Below are positions 56,701-64,000 of a DNA stretch of 64,000 bases, piece after piece. Source of the DNA: Lysobacterales bacterium (GTDB lineage Bacteria > Pseudomonadota > Gammaproteobacteria > Xanthomonadales > Rhodanobacteraceae); contig JADJHN010000001.1 in the NCBI GenBank assembly GCA_016707485.1, positions 124,001 through 188,000 on the forward strand, read 5' to 3'. Numbering within the stretch: the first letter of the stretch is position 1; every line of letters starts with the position of its first letter. Under the pieces are notes generated by a model. It saw nothing but the letters and a program-made list of their open reading frames with translations. It did no database searches and had not been told where the DNA came from. The position numbers were made by a program, and so were the translations under genes.

Positions 56701-57534
56701 CGCGTTGTCGGCGGAGGTCGAGGATTCGCCGTAGTGCTCGATGAATCGACCGTCTTCGTCGAGGCGGTACAGCCCGTTCTCGGCGACACCAACCCAGACA
56801 TTGCCATCGGGGGTCTGCGCCAGCGCATGCACATCCAGCGAGGCGTTGTCGCGATCACGCAGCTCGCGCAGCCCGCTGCCATCCGGTTCGATGCGCCAAA
56901 GGCCATCGCGGGCTCCCAACCAGATCCTGCCATCGGCCGTCTGCAGCATGCTGCGCACCATGCGCAATGCGGGCTGCGTGCCAACAGGCGTATCCACGAG
57001 CTCGGCCCTGGCGCGATCAAGCCACTGCATGCGTCCAACCGAATTGGCCACCCACAGGCGGTCGTCGCGATCAAGCAACAGGGCGGTCACCTGATTGCTG
57101 GCAATCGCGGTGTGCCGGGCGGGATCCGCTCGATAACCGACAAAACGGTCGAGCAGCGGATCGTAGTGGTTGAGACCGCCGGCCTGGGTACCGATCCACA
57201 GGCTGCCGTCGGCGTCCGCTGCCAGGGCGAGGACGTGGTTCTGCGAAAGCGACCAGGGGTCGTCGCGATCCGCCTTGTAGACCCTGAACTCGTAGCCATC
57301 GAAGCGGCTGAGGCCATCCTGGGTGCCAATCCAGATGAAGCCGCTGCGATCCTGGGCCAGGACCCGCGCGGTTGCCTGGGAGAGGCCTTGCGCCGGTCCG
57401 TAAGTGCGGAAATGCATGCGCTCGATGCCGGGAACCGAATCGGCGACAACCTGGATCGGGCAACACGCCAACAGCATGGCCAGCAGCCATCCGCATCGGG
57501 CCGGACTTGCCGTCGAAGTCGCTCCCCTGTTCAT
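53713..57534 (-). CDS. Two-component-propeller sensor histidine kinase with PAS domain
   Basis: This 1273-residue membrane sensor starts with a signal peptide (about 1-31). A long periplasmic region of Reg_prop repeats follows (about 40-720, e.g. GFIWIGTQDGLSRFDGYEF, LWVGTQGGGISHL), forming two seven-bladed propellers, then a Y_Y_Y domain (about 730-830). After one membrane segment (about 835-855) come a PAS domain (about 870-1000), a coiled coil (about 1000-1035), and a HisKA/HATPase kinase. The phospho-acceptor is H1047 in GIAHEINTPIGV, the HEINTP class. ATPase boxes are NLLMNSLIHAF and DNGVGM. No receiver or DNA-binding domain is attached. The ligand is unknown; this architecture in Bacteroides senses glycans. 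Confidence 0.92.
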   Translation of the reverse strand: MNRGATSTASPARCGWLLAMLLACCPIQVVADSVPGIERMHFRTYGPAQGLSQATARVLAQDRSGFIWIGTQDGLSRFDGYEFRVYKADRDDPWSLSQNHVLALAADADGSLWIGTQAGGLNHYDPLLDRFVGYRADPARHTAIASNQVTALLLDRDDRLWVANSVGRMQWLDRARAELVDTPVGTQPALRMVRSMLQTADGRIWLGARDGLWRIEPDGSGLRELRDRDNASLDVHALAQTPDGNVWVGVAENGLYRLDEDGRFIEHYGESSTSADNALPDRAVRALLADADGNLWIAGNSRGLARLDPARRHFTHYPHDPARDHTVAANRLSALLRGRMGNLFVGSWANGFSVHDPRTEAFTRIESIANDPRTLPSRQAMTVWGDPDGTLWAGVLEGGGLVHLDPARGVLARFTHDPQDAGSLSHDFVQFITRTRDGSLWIATMGGGLNRLRPGSSQFEHFRHDPEADGSIAEDSILFLHEDRAGTLWAGTLSKGLDELCAGCTEFVHHPPDPLGVDSATHIGGEAVGHIVETPSGDLWLGLRSAGLNRYNRSTRTFEHFHHDRNDPGSIGSDAISTMAVDSRGELWVGTQGGGISHLLPESEAAPRFETFGSKQGIAAEAIGAIMEDTEGRFWISTTSGISRFDRERERFINFGPNDGTLSSGYWINGTTRLPGGLIVFSGLEGISIFDPLRVSLRQPPKPLATRLLLQNIPVRLRWRDPASPLDVSLWLGGRIDLDHDQDNVTIEFAAFDFADPESIRYSYRLDGHDPQWIETGANRRFATYTDLAAGSYRLLLRARRDGTEWLQGQEQSVDLRVAPSAWASPIAYFSYFLATALLIGLIALQARATLRRRQAVQEVIRQSEERLKLSLWGSGGELWDIDLRTRSMVRDNMLMNLAVNAEAAGDSIDSYEPFIHAEDLPCFKTALKAHLKGHTAAFEVTYRALGVKHDWIWVISRGRLVERDASGHGVRMAGTTHDISALKNAEDALRKLNEELEQRVERRTADLRSANADLQQALDRLTLTQRQLVEAEKLASLGALVAGIAHEINTPIGVSVTAASHLTEEAGRISRLLAAGELKRSDLERFANAALDSSQMILRNLQRADRLVRSFKQVAVDQSSEDRRIVDLGAAIEEILTTLGPTLKKSPHRIDLVCAEKVVCETAPGALYQIITNLLMNSLIHAFPDGRPGRIGITVARHGETIAIEYEDNGVGMDEVACARIFDPFFTTRRGSGGSGLGMHIVYNLVTQVLGGTIVVDSAPGAGFRLSICFKG

Positions 57535-57751
57535 TGCCGAAGGCTATTCCTCCGCACCGACGACGACAAGTCGCATGCTCTGATCGAGCGAATGGTTGCC
57601 AACGAGACCATTGCATCGGGCGCCCGGCGGCAAGCGGAATCCGCCATCCAGCGCCAGCCGACAAGTTGGCGGCGCATCGTTTCCGGGGACCGGCATCACA
57701 CACGGACGCCTCGGTTCGTCGTATCTTGCGTGCCAATTCCGGGGATCGACG

Positions 57752-59416
57752 ATGAACAGGATTGCCTGCTGTCTGTTTGCTTGTTGCGCGCTGCTGTTGC
57801 CCTTGCATGCCGTTGCACTTACCCATGACCCGCTGTTCGACAACTCCTTTGAATCGCCGACCGACCTTCCGGCCAGCGATGCGGAAGCCGCGCGCTTCCT
57901 GACCCAGGCAAGCTACGGGCCGACGCCTGCCGAAATCACCCGGTTGCGCGCCATCGGCTATGCCGAATGGCTGCGCCAGGAATTCAACAAGCCGGCAACC
58001 CTGGTCCGGCCACATCTTGAAGCCGTCAACGCCGCCCTGCTCGGTGCCGGCCAAAGCGGTGTCAGCCAGAACCAGCGCCTCGATCGCTGGTTCCACACGG
58101 CAGCCACCGGCAGCGACCAGTTACGCCAGCGCCTTGCCTTTGCGCTGAGCCAGATCCTCGTCATCTCCGACCAGAACGGCTCGATCAGCGGCGAGCCGAT
58201 CCAGATGAGCGAGTACTGGGACATCCTCGCCCGCAACGCCTTCGGCAACTACCGCGAGCTCATCGACGAGACCACCTGGAATCCGTCGATGGGCAAGTTT
58301 CTCAGCCACTTCCGCAACCAGAAGGCCTCGGCGGACGGGCTGCGCCAGCCCGACGAGAATTACGCGCGCGAAGTCATGCAGCTGTTCAGCATCGGCCTGA
58401 TCGAGCGCAACCTCGATTTCACGCCGATCCTCAGCGGCGGCCTGCCGATTCCCACCTACGACCAGAACGTCGTCAGCAATTACGCCAAGGTGTTCACCGG
58501 CTTCAATTACAACAACGCCACCACGATAACCAACGGCACCAACACCTATCTGCGCATGACCTGCATCGAGAGCGCGCACGATGCGACGGCGAAAGTACTC
58601 GTCGGCGGTTCGCCGCTGCCCGCCGGGCAGACCTGCCCGGACGATGTCGCCGATGGCCTCGACCTGCTTTTCGCCCACCCGAACATCGCGCCATTCATCT
58701 CGCGCCAGTTGATCCAGCGCTTCACCACCAGCTCGCCATCGCCCGCCTATATCCAGCGTGTTGCACAGAAGTTCGTGAACAACGGCTTCGGCGAGCGTGG
58801 TGATCTCAGTGCGGTGATACGGCAGATCCTGCTGGATCCCGATGCCCGCGGTACACCGACCGCCAACAGCGGCAAACTCCGGGAGCCGTTGCTCAAGCTG
58901 ACTGCCCTGTGGCGCGCATGGAACGCGCAGATGCCGGCCGCTGATGCCTACGGCAACATCGCCATGGGCATGACCAGTCCCACTGGAACCTACGGCCAGC
59001 GTCCGCTGGGTGCCGACACCGTGTTCAATTTCTTCGAACCCGACTACCAGCAGCCCGGCGCGATTGCCAACGCCGGGCTGTTTTCCCCCGAATTCCAGAC
59101 CTTGAACGAAAGCACGATCGTGTCCACCGCCAACAGCCTGTACACCTACGCCTACAACAGCTATGTCGGCATGTCGAATCCACCGAGCAATCGTCCCCTG
59201 CTGGATATTTCGCCGCTCACCGCACTTGGCAGCGACCACGCGGCGATGGTCGAGGAAGCCAACCGACGCATGCTCTACGGCACGATGTCCTCCGGCATGC
59301 GCACCTCGCTGATCAATGCCCTCACCTTCATGGACGCCAACGTGAGCGTTTCCGAGCGTGCGCGTTCGATCATCTATCTCGTGGCGATTTCGCCCGAGTA
59401 TGCAGTACAGCGCTGA
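57752..59416 (+). CDS. DUF1800 family protein (second copy), exported
   Basis: This 554-residue DUF1800 protein has a Sec-type signal peptide (about 1-23, CCALLLPLHAVA). The short HDPLFDNSFESP follows the signal and resembles the tag-like motif of other exported proteins here. DUF1800 blocks are RFLTQASYGPTPAEI (about 49-63), LAFALSQILVISDQNG, DENYAREVMQLFSIGL (about 203-218) and the C-terminal FFEPDYQQPGAI. ATG at 57752 is the only start giving a signal peptide. The DUF1501 gene follows 10 nt after the stop. The first DUF1800 protein (8.5 kb) is a paralogue of the same family with a different N-terminus. Confidence 0.88.
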   Translation: MNRIACCLFACCALLLPLHAVALTHDPLFDNSFESPTDLPASDAEAARFLTQASYGPTPAEITRLRAIGYAEWLRQEFNKPATLVRPHLEAVNAALLGAGQSGVSQNQRLDRWFHTAATGSDQLRQRLAFALSQILVISDQNGSISGEPIQMSEYWDILARNAFGNYRELIDETTWNPSMGKFLSHFRNQKASADGLRQPDENYAREVMQLFSIGLIERNLDFTPILSGGLPIPTYDQNVVSNYAKVFTGFNYNNATTITNGTNTYLRMTCIESAHDATAKVLVGGSPLPAGQTCPDDVADGLDLLFAHPNIAPFISRQLIQRFTTSSPSPAYIQRVAQKFVNNGFGERGDLSAVIRQILLDPDARGTPTANSGKLREPLLKLTALWRAWNAQMPAADAYGNIAMGMTSPTGTYGQRPLGADTVFNFFEPDYQQPGAIANAGLFSPEFQTLNESTIVSTANSLYTYAYNSYVGMSNPPSNRPLLDISPLTALGSDHAAMVEEANRRMLYGTMSSGMRTSLINALTFMDANVSVSERARSIIYLVAISPEYAVQR

Positions 59417-59426
59417 GGACAAGACC

Positions 59427-60881
59427 ATGAGCGGCGAATCCACATCCCGTAGAAACTTCCTGCGTCAATTGTCCTGTGCCCTGTGTGCCGGCGGCGCATC
59501 GACCTTGCTGCCGCAATTGAACCTGATCGGCAGCGCGCTCGCGCAAACAACCGTTCCCGGCTACAAGGCCCTGGTCTGCGTCTATTTCGCCGGCGGCAAC
59601 GATGCCTGGAACCTGCTGATGCCCTATGACCAGCCGCGCTACGACGTCTACGCGGCATCGCGCAGCGGCGTCTACAACGCAAGCAGCAACCCTGGCGGCC
59701 TGGCCATTGCGCGTACCGCCCTGGCCGCCACCCAGATCAGCGATACCAGCGGCAGCTACGCCTTGCATCCGAGCTGCGTCGACCGCAGCGGGCCCAGCCA
59801 GCCCGGCCTGCGTTCGTTGTACAACCAGGGCAAGCTGGCCCTGATCAGCAATATCGGCACCCTGATCCGGCCAATCAGCAAGGCCGAATACAATTCCACT
59901 CCATCGTTGCGTCCTCCACAACTGTATTCGCACAGCGACCAGGAGAACCTCTGGCATATCGGAAGAACAACCTCCTCGGCGCGAGGCTGGGGTGGGCAAG
60001 TCGCCGATCTCGTGCGCTCCGGCAACCTCAACCAGATGCTTTCGCCCTGCATCTCCATCGGCGGAGGCAACCGCTTCGAAATTGGTGCATCGACGTTCCC
60101 GTACCAGATGTCGAGCAACGGCGTCACCAATGTCTCCGGCACCGGTACCACCGGTGCCAGCTTCCAGCGTGCGGTGGCCCTGCAGCAGATGCTTGATGCA
60201 AGCTATCCCTCGCCATACCAGGACGAGTACGCAAGCATCCTCGGTCGCTCGCGCGATCTCTACAGCCTGCTCAATTCGGGCCTTGCCAGCGGCGGCATCG
60301 GCAACGTCAACACTGATTTCCCGACCCAGAACTCCCTCGCCGACCAGCTGAAGATGGTTGCGCGGATGATCAAGCTGTCCCGCGATACCTCGTTCAACAT
60401 CCAGCATGCGCGGCAGATCTACTACGTGCGCATTGGCGGCTTCGACATGCATGACAACCTGATGAGCACCGGCACCAACGGACATGCCAACCTGCTGACC
60501 CGGGTCTCGCAGGCGCTTGGCGCGTTCTGGACGGCGCTCGGCGAGATTGGCGCGCAAAACCAGGTGACCACGTTCACCATGAGCGAATTCGCACGCACGC
60601 TGTCGACCAACGGCAATGGCTCGGATCATGCCTGGGGTTCGGTCAACATGATCATGGGTGGTGCCGTGCAGGGCGGCAAGATTTATGGCGCATTTCCCGA
60701 TCAGACGCTCAACGGACCGGTCAGCTTGAGTCGTGGCCAGTTCATTCCCTCGACCAGCGTCGACCAGATGGCTGCAACCCTGGCGCGCTGGATGGGCGTT
60801 ACCGCAAGCGGCGATCTGGACACGATCTTCCCGAACCTCGCCAATTTCCCCAGCAGCAACCTTGGATTCATGCAGCCTTGA
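59427..60881 (+). CDS. DUF1501 family protein with Tat signal (second copy)
   Basis: The 484-residue DUF1501 protein carries a canonical Tat signal (TSRRNFLRQL, residues 6-15), so it is exported folded. Family blocks are LVCVYFAGGNDAWNLLMP (about 46-63), YYVRIGGFDMHDN (about 332-344), and TMSEFARTLSTNGNGSDHAWG (about 384-404). ATG at 59427 follows GAGGAC. It lies between the DUF1800 gene and a c-type cytochrome gene. It shares NASSNPGG with the copy at 10.3 kb. The substrate is unknown. Confidence 0.88.
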   Translation: MSGESTSRRNFLRQLSCALCAGGASTLLPQLNLIGSALAQTTVPGYKALVCVYFAGGNDAWNLLMPYDQPRYDVYAASRSGVYNASSNPGGLAIARTALAATQISDTSGSYALHPSCVDRSGPSQPGLRSLYNQGKLALISNIGTLIRPISKAEYNSTPSLRPPQLYSHSDQENLWHIGRTTSSARGWGGQVADLVRSGNLNQMLSPCISIGGGNRFEIGASTFPYQMSSNGVTNVSGTGTTGASFQRAVALQQMLDASYPSPYQDEYASILGRSRDLYSLLNSGLASGGIGNVNTDFPTQNSLADQLKMVARMIKLSRDTSFNIQHARQIYYVRIGGFDMHDNLMSTGTNGHANLLTRVSQALGAFWTALGEIGAQNQVTTFTMSEFARTLSTNGNGSDHAWGSVNMIMGGAVQGGKIYGAFPDQTLNGPVSLSRGQFIPSTSVDQMAATLARWMGVTASGDLDTIFPNLANFPSSNLGFMQP

Positions 60882-60909
60882 TCACACGTCTCGCAGGGGG
60901 CGCCAGCGC

Positions 60910-61386
60910 ATGAAGCGGGCGAAATCCCAGCTTGTCGCGGCAGTCTTCCTCGCCGGACTGTCCTGCCCGCTTCTCGCCGCCAGCGGCTGCGACAGCATTG
61001 CCGGAATCCCGATCACCTGGAATATCGACTACAGCAACGACATCCAGCCGATCTTCAACAACCGATGCTCGAACTGCCACGTCAAGAGTGGCGGCAATCC
61101 GGAAGCCGGCCTCGATCTCGATCCGGGTGCGTCCTGGGATGCACTGGTCAATGCCCCTTCGCAGGAACAATTGGGCCGCCTGCTCGTTGTCCCCGGACAA
61201 CCACTGGACAGCGTCCTCTTCGAGAAGATCAATTGCACGACCCCAAACGCCGGCATGCGCATGCCGCGCGGCCGCACGCCGCTGCCCTTGGCCGAACAGG
61301 CCTTGATCTTCGACTGGATCATGCTTGGCGCGCCGTCGACGCAAACCGATGCCATCTTCCTCGACGGCTTCGAAGCGCGTCCCTGA
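60910..61386 (+). CDS. Periplasmic c-type cytochrome-like protein
   Basis: This 158-residue exported protein has a signal peptide (about 1-24) and one haem c motif, C53-S-N-C56-H57 (FNNRCSNCHVKSGG). Like PSCyt1-type cytochromes, it opens the domain with YSNDIQPIFNNRC and may use a Met of MRMPRG as sixth ligand. It ends AIFLDGFEARP, the tag-like motif. It follows DUF1800 and DUF1501, so the three probably form one operon. A redox role with the DUF proteins is inference. Its stop is 5 nt from that of the convergent rhomboid gene. Confidence 0.82.
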   Translation: MKRAKSQLVAAVFLAGLSCPLLAASGCDSIAGIPITWNIDYSNDIQPIFNNRCSNCHVKSGGNPEAGLDLDPGASWDALVNAPSQEQLGRLLVVPGQPLDSVLFEKINCTTPNAGMRMPRGRTPLPLAEQALIFDWIMLGAPSTQTDAIFLDGFEARP

Positions 61387-61391
61387 TCGCG

Positions 61392-62000
61392 TCAGCGGAA
61401 GTCCGGCTGCATCAGCGACTGCAGGAAAACGCCGAACAGGCGCGGCTCCATCGCCAGCAGGAACAACACGCCATAGGCCGCACCCCACAGATGCGCACTG
61501 TGGTTGATGTTGTCGGAATTCTGCCGATCCATGTAGATCGAATAGGCGATGTAGACAACCGCATAGACGATTGCCGGGCACGGGATGAAAAAGATGTAGA
61601 TTGTCGTCCACGGTTGCAGCAGGACAAAACCGAACAACACGGCTGAAACGGCGCCCGAGGCACCCAGGCTGCGATAGGCCGGATTGCCGATGTTCTTCAT
61701 GTAGGTCGGCAGGATCGAAACCACGATCGCCGACAGGTAGAACGCGGCAAAACCGAGCGTGCCGACATAGCCCATGACGAACTGCTCGATCAGGCGGCCA
61801 AAGAAGAACAACGTGATCATGTTGAACAGCAGGTGCTGGCCATCGGCGTGGATGAAACCATAGCTGATCAGGCGGTAGTACTGCTTGCCACGGCTGATCG
61901 CCGGCGGCCACAGGATCAGGTCGCTGATCAGCTTTTCATTCCTGAAGGCGAGGAACGAGATGACGCAAGTGATGGCGATGATGAGATACGTTGCGTACAT
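61392..62000 (-). CDS. Rhomboid family intramembrane serine protease
   Basis: The 202-residue protein spans the membrane about six times and cleaves transmembrane substrates. The catalytic serine is S115 in GASGAV and the histidine is H170 in SAHLWGA. The HADGQHLLFNM segment (about 51-61) is the conserved His-Asn part of helix 2. ATG at 62000 (MYATYLIIAITCVI) starts directly with the first helix. An upstream start at 62075 would add 25 polar residues. Substrates are unknown. Confidence 0.9.
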   Translation of the reverse strand: MYATYLIIAITCVISFLAFRNEKLISDLILWPPAISRGKQYYRLISYGFIHADGQHLLFNMITLFFFGRLIEQFVMGYVGTLGFAAFYLSAIVVSILPTYMKNIGNPAYRSLGASGAVSAVLFGFVLLQPWTTIYIFFIPCPAIVYAVVYIAYSIYMDRQNSDNINHSAHLWGAAYGVLFLLAMEPRLFGVFLQSLMQPDFR

Positions 62001-62098
62001 GGGTGTCCCGGATTGGATGCTGCGCACGCGCGGATAAGCGCGGCGGCTGTGCAGTATCGCATCGACCGCCAACAATCAAAGCATGCGAACATTCCGCC

Positions 62099-63343
62099 AT
62101 GAATCCACACAAGGAAAATTGCGTGGCCGTCATCGGCGGCGGACCGGCCGGACTGATGGCAGCGGAAACCGCTGCCCAGGCCGGCATGCAGGTCGATGTC
62201 TACGAACGCATGGGTTCGGTCGGGCGAAAGTTCCTCGTCGCCGGCAAGGGCGGGCTCAATCTCACCCATGCCGAACCGTTTGCCGCATTCGTCACGCGAT
62301 TCGGCACGCGCCAGGCGGAAATCAGACGCTGGCTCGAGGCATTCGATGCCGATGCGTTGCGCGCCTGGGCCACCGGGCTCGGCGTCGAGACCTTCGTCGG
62401 CAGCTCCGGACGGGTGTTTCCGCGCGATCTGAAAGCCGCGCCCTTGCTGCGCGGCTGGGTGCGTCGCCTGCGCGCGAGCGGCGTGCGCTTCCACGTGCAA
62501 CAGCGCTGGTTGGGCTGGACTGGGGCCGGCGCCTTGCGTTTCAGCAGCACGGAGGGTGAACGGGAAGTCGAAGCCGAGGCCGTCGTGCTTGCCCTGGGTG
62601 GCGGCAGTTGGCCGATCCTCGGCTCGGATGGTTCATGGCAAGGCATCCTTGCCGGTCGCGGCATCGACATCGCGCCACTGCAAGCGGCCAACTGCGGCTT
62701 CGACGTCAACTGGACAGCCTTCCTGCGCGAGCGCCATGCCGGCGCGCCAATCAAGCCGGTGTCGATGCAGTGGACATCCGCCAGCGGCGAAGTGATCCAT
62801 CGCCAGGGCGAATTCGTGCTGACCCGCGATGGCATCGAAGGCAGCCTGGTCTACGCGCTTTCGGCACACCTGCGCGATGAAATCGCCAGGCAGGGTTCGA
62901 CAACGATCCATCTCGATCTGCTGCCCGGCCGTGACCTCGCCAGGCTCACCCACGACATTTCCCGCCCGCGCGGCAAGCATTCGCTGGCCAAGCATCTGCA
63001 CCGGCATGCCGGCATCGACGGGGCCAAGGCCGCGTTGTTGCACGAGGTACTCGAACGCGATGTGTTCAACGATGCCGCGCGCCTGGCCGCCGCGATCAAG
63101 GCCCTGCCCCTGCGCCTGCTGCGCCCGCGCCCGCTCGATGAGGCGATCAGTAGCGCCGGTGGCGTCCGCCTTGAAGACCTCGACGAACAGTTGATGCTGC
63201 GCAAGCTGCCCGGCGTGTTCTGTGCCGGCGAGATGCTGGACTGGGAAGCGCCGACCGGCGGTTACCTGCTCAGCGCAAGTTTTGCCAGCGGCCGCCTCGC
63301 CGGCGCCGCCGCCGCGAACTGGATCAACACGCGGCAGCGCTGA
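62099..63343 (+). CDS. TIGR03862-type flavoprotein (HI0933/BaiN-like NAD(P)/FAD-dependent oxidoreductase)
   Basis: The 414-residue flavoprotein has an N-terminal Rossmann FAD site VAVIGGGPAGLMAAE (about 9-23). The family signature GRKFLVAGKGGLNLTHAEP (about 42-60) follows, and a C-terminal second FAD motif is GVFCAGEMLDWEAPTGGYLLSASFASGRLAG (about 375-405). It belongs to the group near HI0933 and BaiN with largely unknown substrates. ATG at 62099 is next to the Rossmann fold. An upstream frame to 61991 has no similarity. Its stop abuts the stop of the convergent rluF gene with no gap. Confidence 0.87.
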   Translation: MNPHKENCVAVIGGGPAGLMAAETAAQAGMQVDVYERMGSVGRKFLVAGKGGLNLTHAEPFAAFVTRFGTRQAEIRRWLEAFDADALRAWATGLGVETFVGSSGRVFPRDLKAAPLLRGWVRRLRASGVRFHVQQRWLGWTGAGALRFSSTEGEREVEAEAVVLALGGGSWPILGSDGSWQGILAGRGIDIAPLQAANCGFDVNWTAFLRERHAGAPIKPVSMQWTSASGEVIHRQGEFVLTRDGIEGSLVYALSAHLRDEIARQGSTTIHLDLLPGRDLARLTHDISRPRGKHSLAKHLHRHAGIDGAKAALLHEVLERDVFNDAARLAAAIKALPLRLLRPRPLDEAISSAGGVRLEDLDEQLMLRKLPGVFCAGEMLDWEAPTGGYLLSASFASGRLAGAAAANWINTRQR

Positions 63344-64000
63344 TCACCATTGCGTGCGGTCCGGCAGCAAGCCGTGCAGCTCGGCATCGCTCAGATTGCG
63401 CCATTGGCCAAGCTTGAGTGCACCGAGTTTGACGTTGACGATGCGCACCCGGCGCAACTGCTTGACCCGATAGCCAAACGCATCGGCCATCAGGCGGATC
63501 TGCCGATTGAGTCCCTGGGTGAGGACGATGCGAAAACCGAAACGGGCGATGCGCTGCGTGCGACAGGGTTTGGTCATCTGTCCGTGCACGAGCACGCCAC
63601 GCGCCATGCCCCTGAGGAACTCGTCGGTCACCGCCTTGTTGACGCCGACCAGGTATTCCTTTTCGTGGTGGTTCTCCGAACGCAGCAACTCGTTGACGAT
63701 GTCGCCATTGCTGGTCAGCAGGATCAGGCCCTCGGAATCCTTGTCCAATCGCCCAATCGGGAAGATGCGTTGCTGGTGGTCGATGAAATCGATGATGTTG
63801 CCTTTCACCGTGCTCTCGGTGGTACAGGTGATGCCGACCGGCTTGTTCAGCGCGATATAGACATGCTTGCGCGTGCCGCTGGCAACCGTGCGCGCGCGAA
63901 TCCGCTGACCCTCGATCAGCACTTCGTCACCGTCGGCGTATTCTTCGCCGATGCGCGCGACCAGGCCGTTGCGCATGACCTTTCGTGAGGCGATCAGGCG
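63344..64000 (-). CDS. rluF: 23S rRNA pseudouridine synthase RluF-like, N-terminus beyond right edge
   Basis: The enzyme makes pseudouridine in 23S rRNA (RluF acts mainly on U2604 in E. coli, known from the family). The frame runs off the right edge: before the internal ATG at 63976 it continues with RLIASRKV, part of an S4 RNA-binding domain, so the true start lies beyond the window. The catalytic aspartate is in GRLDKDSEGL, and FRIVLTQGLNRQIRLM is the second core motif. ENHHEKEYLVGVNKAVTDEFLRGM fits RluF better than RsuA or RluB/E. Confidence 0.88.
   Translation of the reverse strand, partial: RLIASRKVMRNGLVARIGEEYADGDEVLIEGQRIRARTVASGTRKHVYIALNKPVGITCTTESTVKGNIIDFIDHQQRIFPIGRLDKDSEGLILLTSNGDIVNELLRSENHHEKEYLVGVNKAVTDEFLRGMARGVLVHGQMTKPCRTQRIARFGFRIVLTQGLNRQIRLMADAFGYRVKQLRRVRIVNVKLGALKLGQWRNLSDAELHGLLPDRTQW

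Overview
The window is GC-rich chromosomal DNA from a gammaproteobacterium that looks like the Xanthomonadales/Lysobacterales (Rhodanobacteraceae- or Lysobacteraceae-like). The evidence is the order fur / bamE / rnfH-ratA / smpB / ssrA, a cysteine-free Fur, a tmRNA tag reading ANDDNYALAA, the 1645-residue NAD-glutamate dehydrogenase, a fused E1 alpha/beta 2-oxoacid dehydrogenase, and G/C-rich intergenic repeats of a kind seen in this order. The placement is inferred from gene content and was not computed.

Layout. 1-3.9 kb (minus): the N-terminal part of a type I restriction subunit HsdR cut by the left edge, a bacterial TrmY-like methyltransferase, and a coupled uracil-DNA glycosylase/DUF488 pair. 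4.3-8.3 kb (plus): aminoadipate-semialdehyde dehydrogenase, a small membrane protein, pyrD and murB. 8.5-11.8 kb: the first DUF1800/DUF1501 export pair, ending in a 214-bp inverted-repeat element. 12-17 kb (minus): adenylate cyclase-FHA, fused 2-oxoacid dehydrogenase E1, a pilin-like protein and glutaryl-CoA dehydrogenase. 17-27 kb: polysaccharide deacetylase, then a minus-strand run of an unknown protein, 5'-nucleotidase, secreted subtilase, NAD kinase and NAD-GDH. 27-36 kb: a CHASE3-GAF-GGDEF diguanylate cyclase, an acyl-CoA dehydrogenase, periplasmic M3 peptidase, and a translationally coupled operon for the lower kynurenine (2-aminomuconate) branch with an exported protein in its middle. 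36-38.7 kb: a large secreted delta-60/M23 protein. 39-42.3 kb: tRNA-Arg, fur, bamE, rnfH, ratA, smpB, an intergenic repeat cluster and ssrA (tmRNA). 42.3-43.7 kb: a small foreign-looking islet beside ssrA with a collapsed DUF1778-GNAT toxin-antitoxin pair, a zinc-ribbon protein and a recombinase-associated HTH protein. 43.8-48.8 kb: clpA-clpS divergent from nudJ-mnmA-hflD. 49-52 kb: leucine dehydrogenase and isovaleryl-CoA dehydrogenase. 52-57.5 kb: an HD-GYP response regulator convergent with a two-component-propeller sensor kinase. 57.7-61.4 kb: a second DUF1800/DUF1501 pair with a c-type cytochrome. 61.4-64 kb: rhomboid protease, a TIGR03862-type flavoprotein and the truncated start of an RluF-type pseudouridine synthase.

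How it fits together. Several enzymes belong to amino-acid catabolism: lysine (aminoadipate-semialdehyde dehydrogenase, glutaryl-CoA dehydrogenase), tryptophan (2-aminomuconate semialdehyde dehydrogenase and deaminase), leucine (leucine dehydrogenase, isovaleryl-CoA dehydrogenase, possibly the fused E1) and glutamate (NAD-GDH). Secreted and periplasmic peptidases (subtilase, M3, M23) fit a proteolytic, amino-acid-consuming lifestyle. Proteostasis genes (ssrA, smpB, clpA, clpS) cluster loosely. Signalling proteins include a c-di-GMP cyclase, a putative c-di-GMP phosphodiesterase and a class III nucleotide cyclase. The least understood content is the two DUF1800/DUF1501 modules, the short (I/L)(F/Y)x(D/N)GF(D/E)-type motif shared by several exported proteins, and the repeat elements sitting exactly on stop codons.
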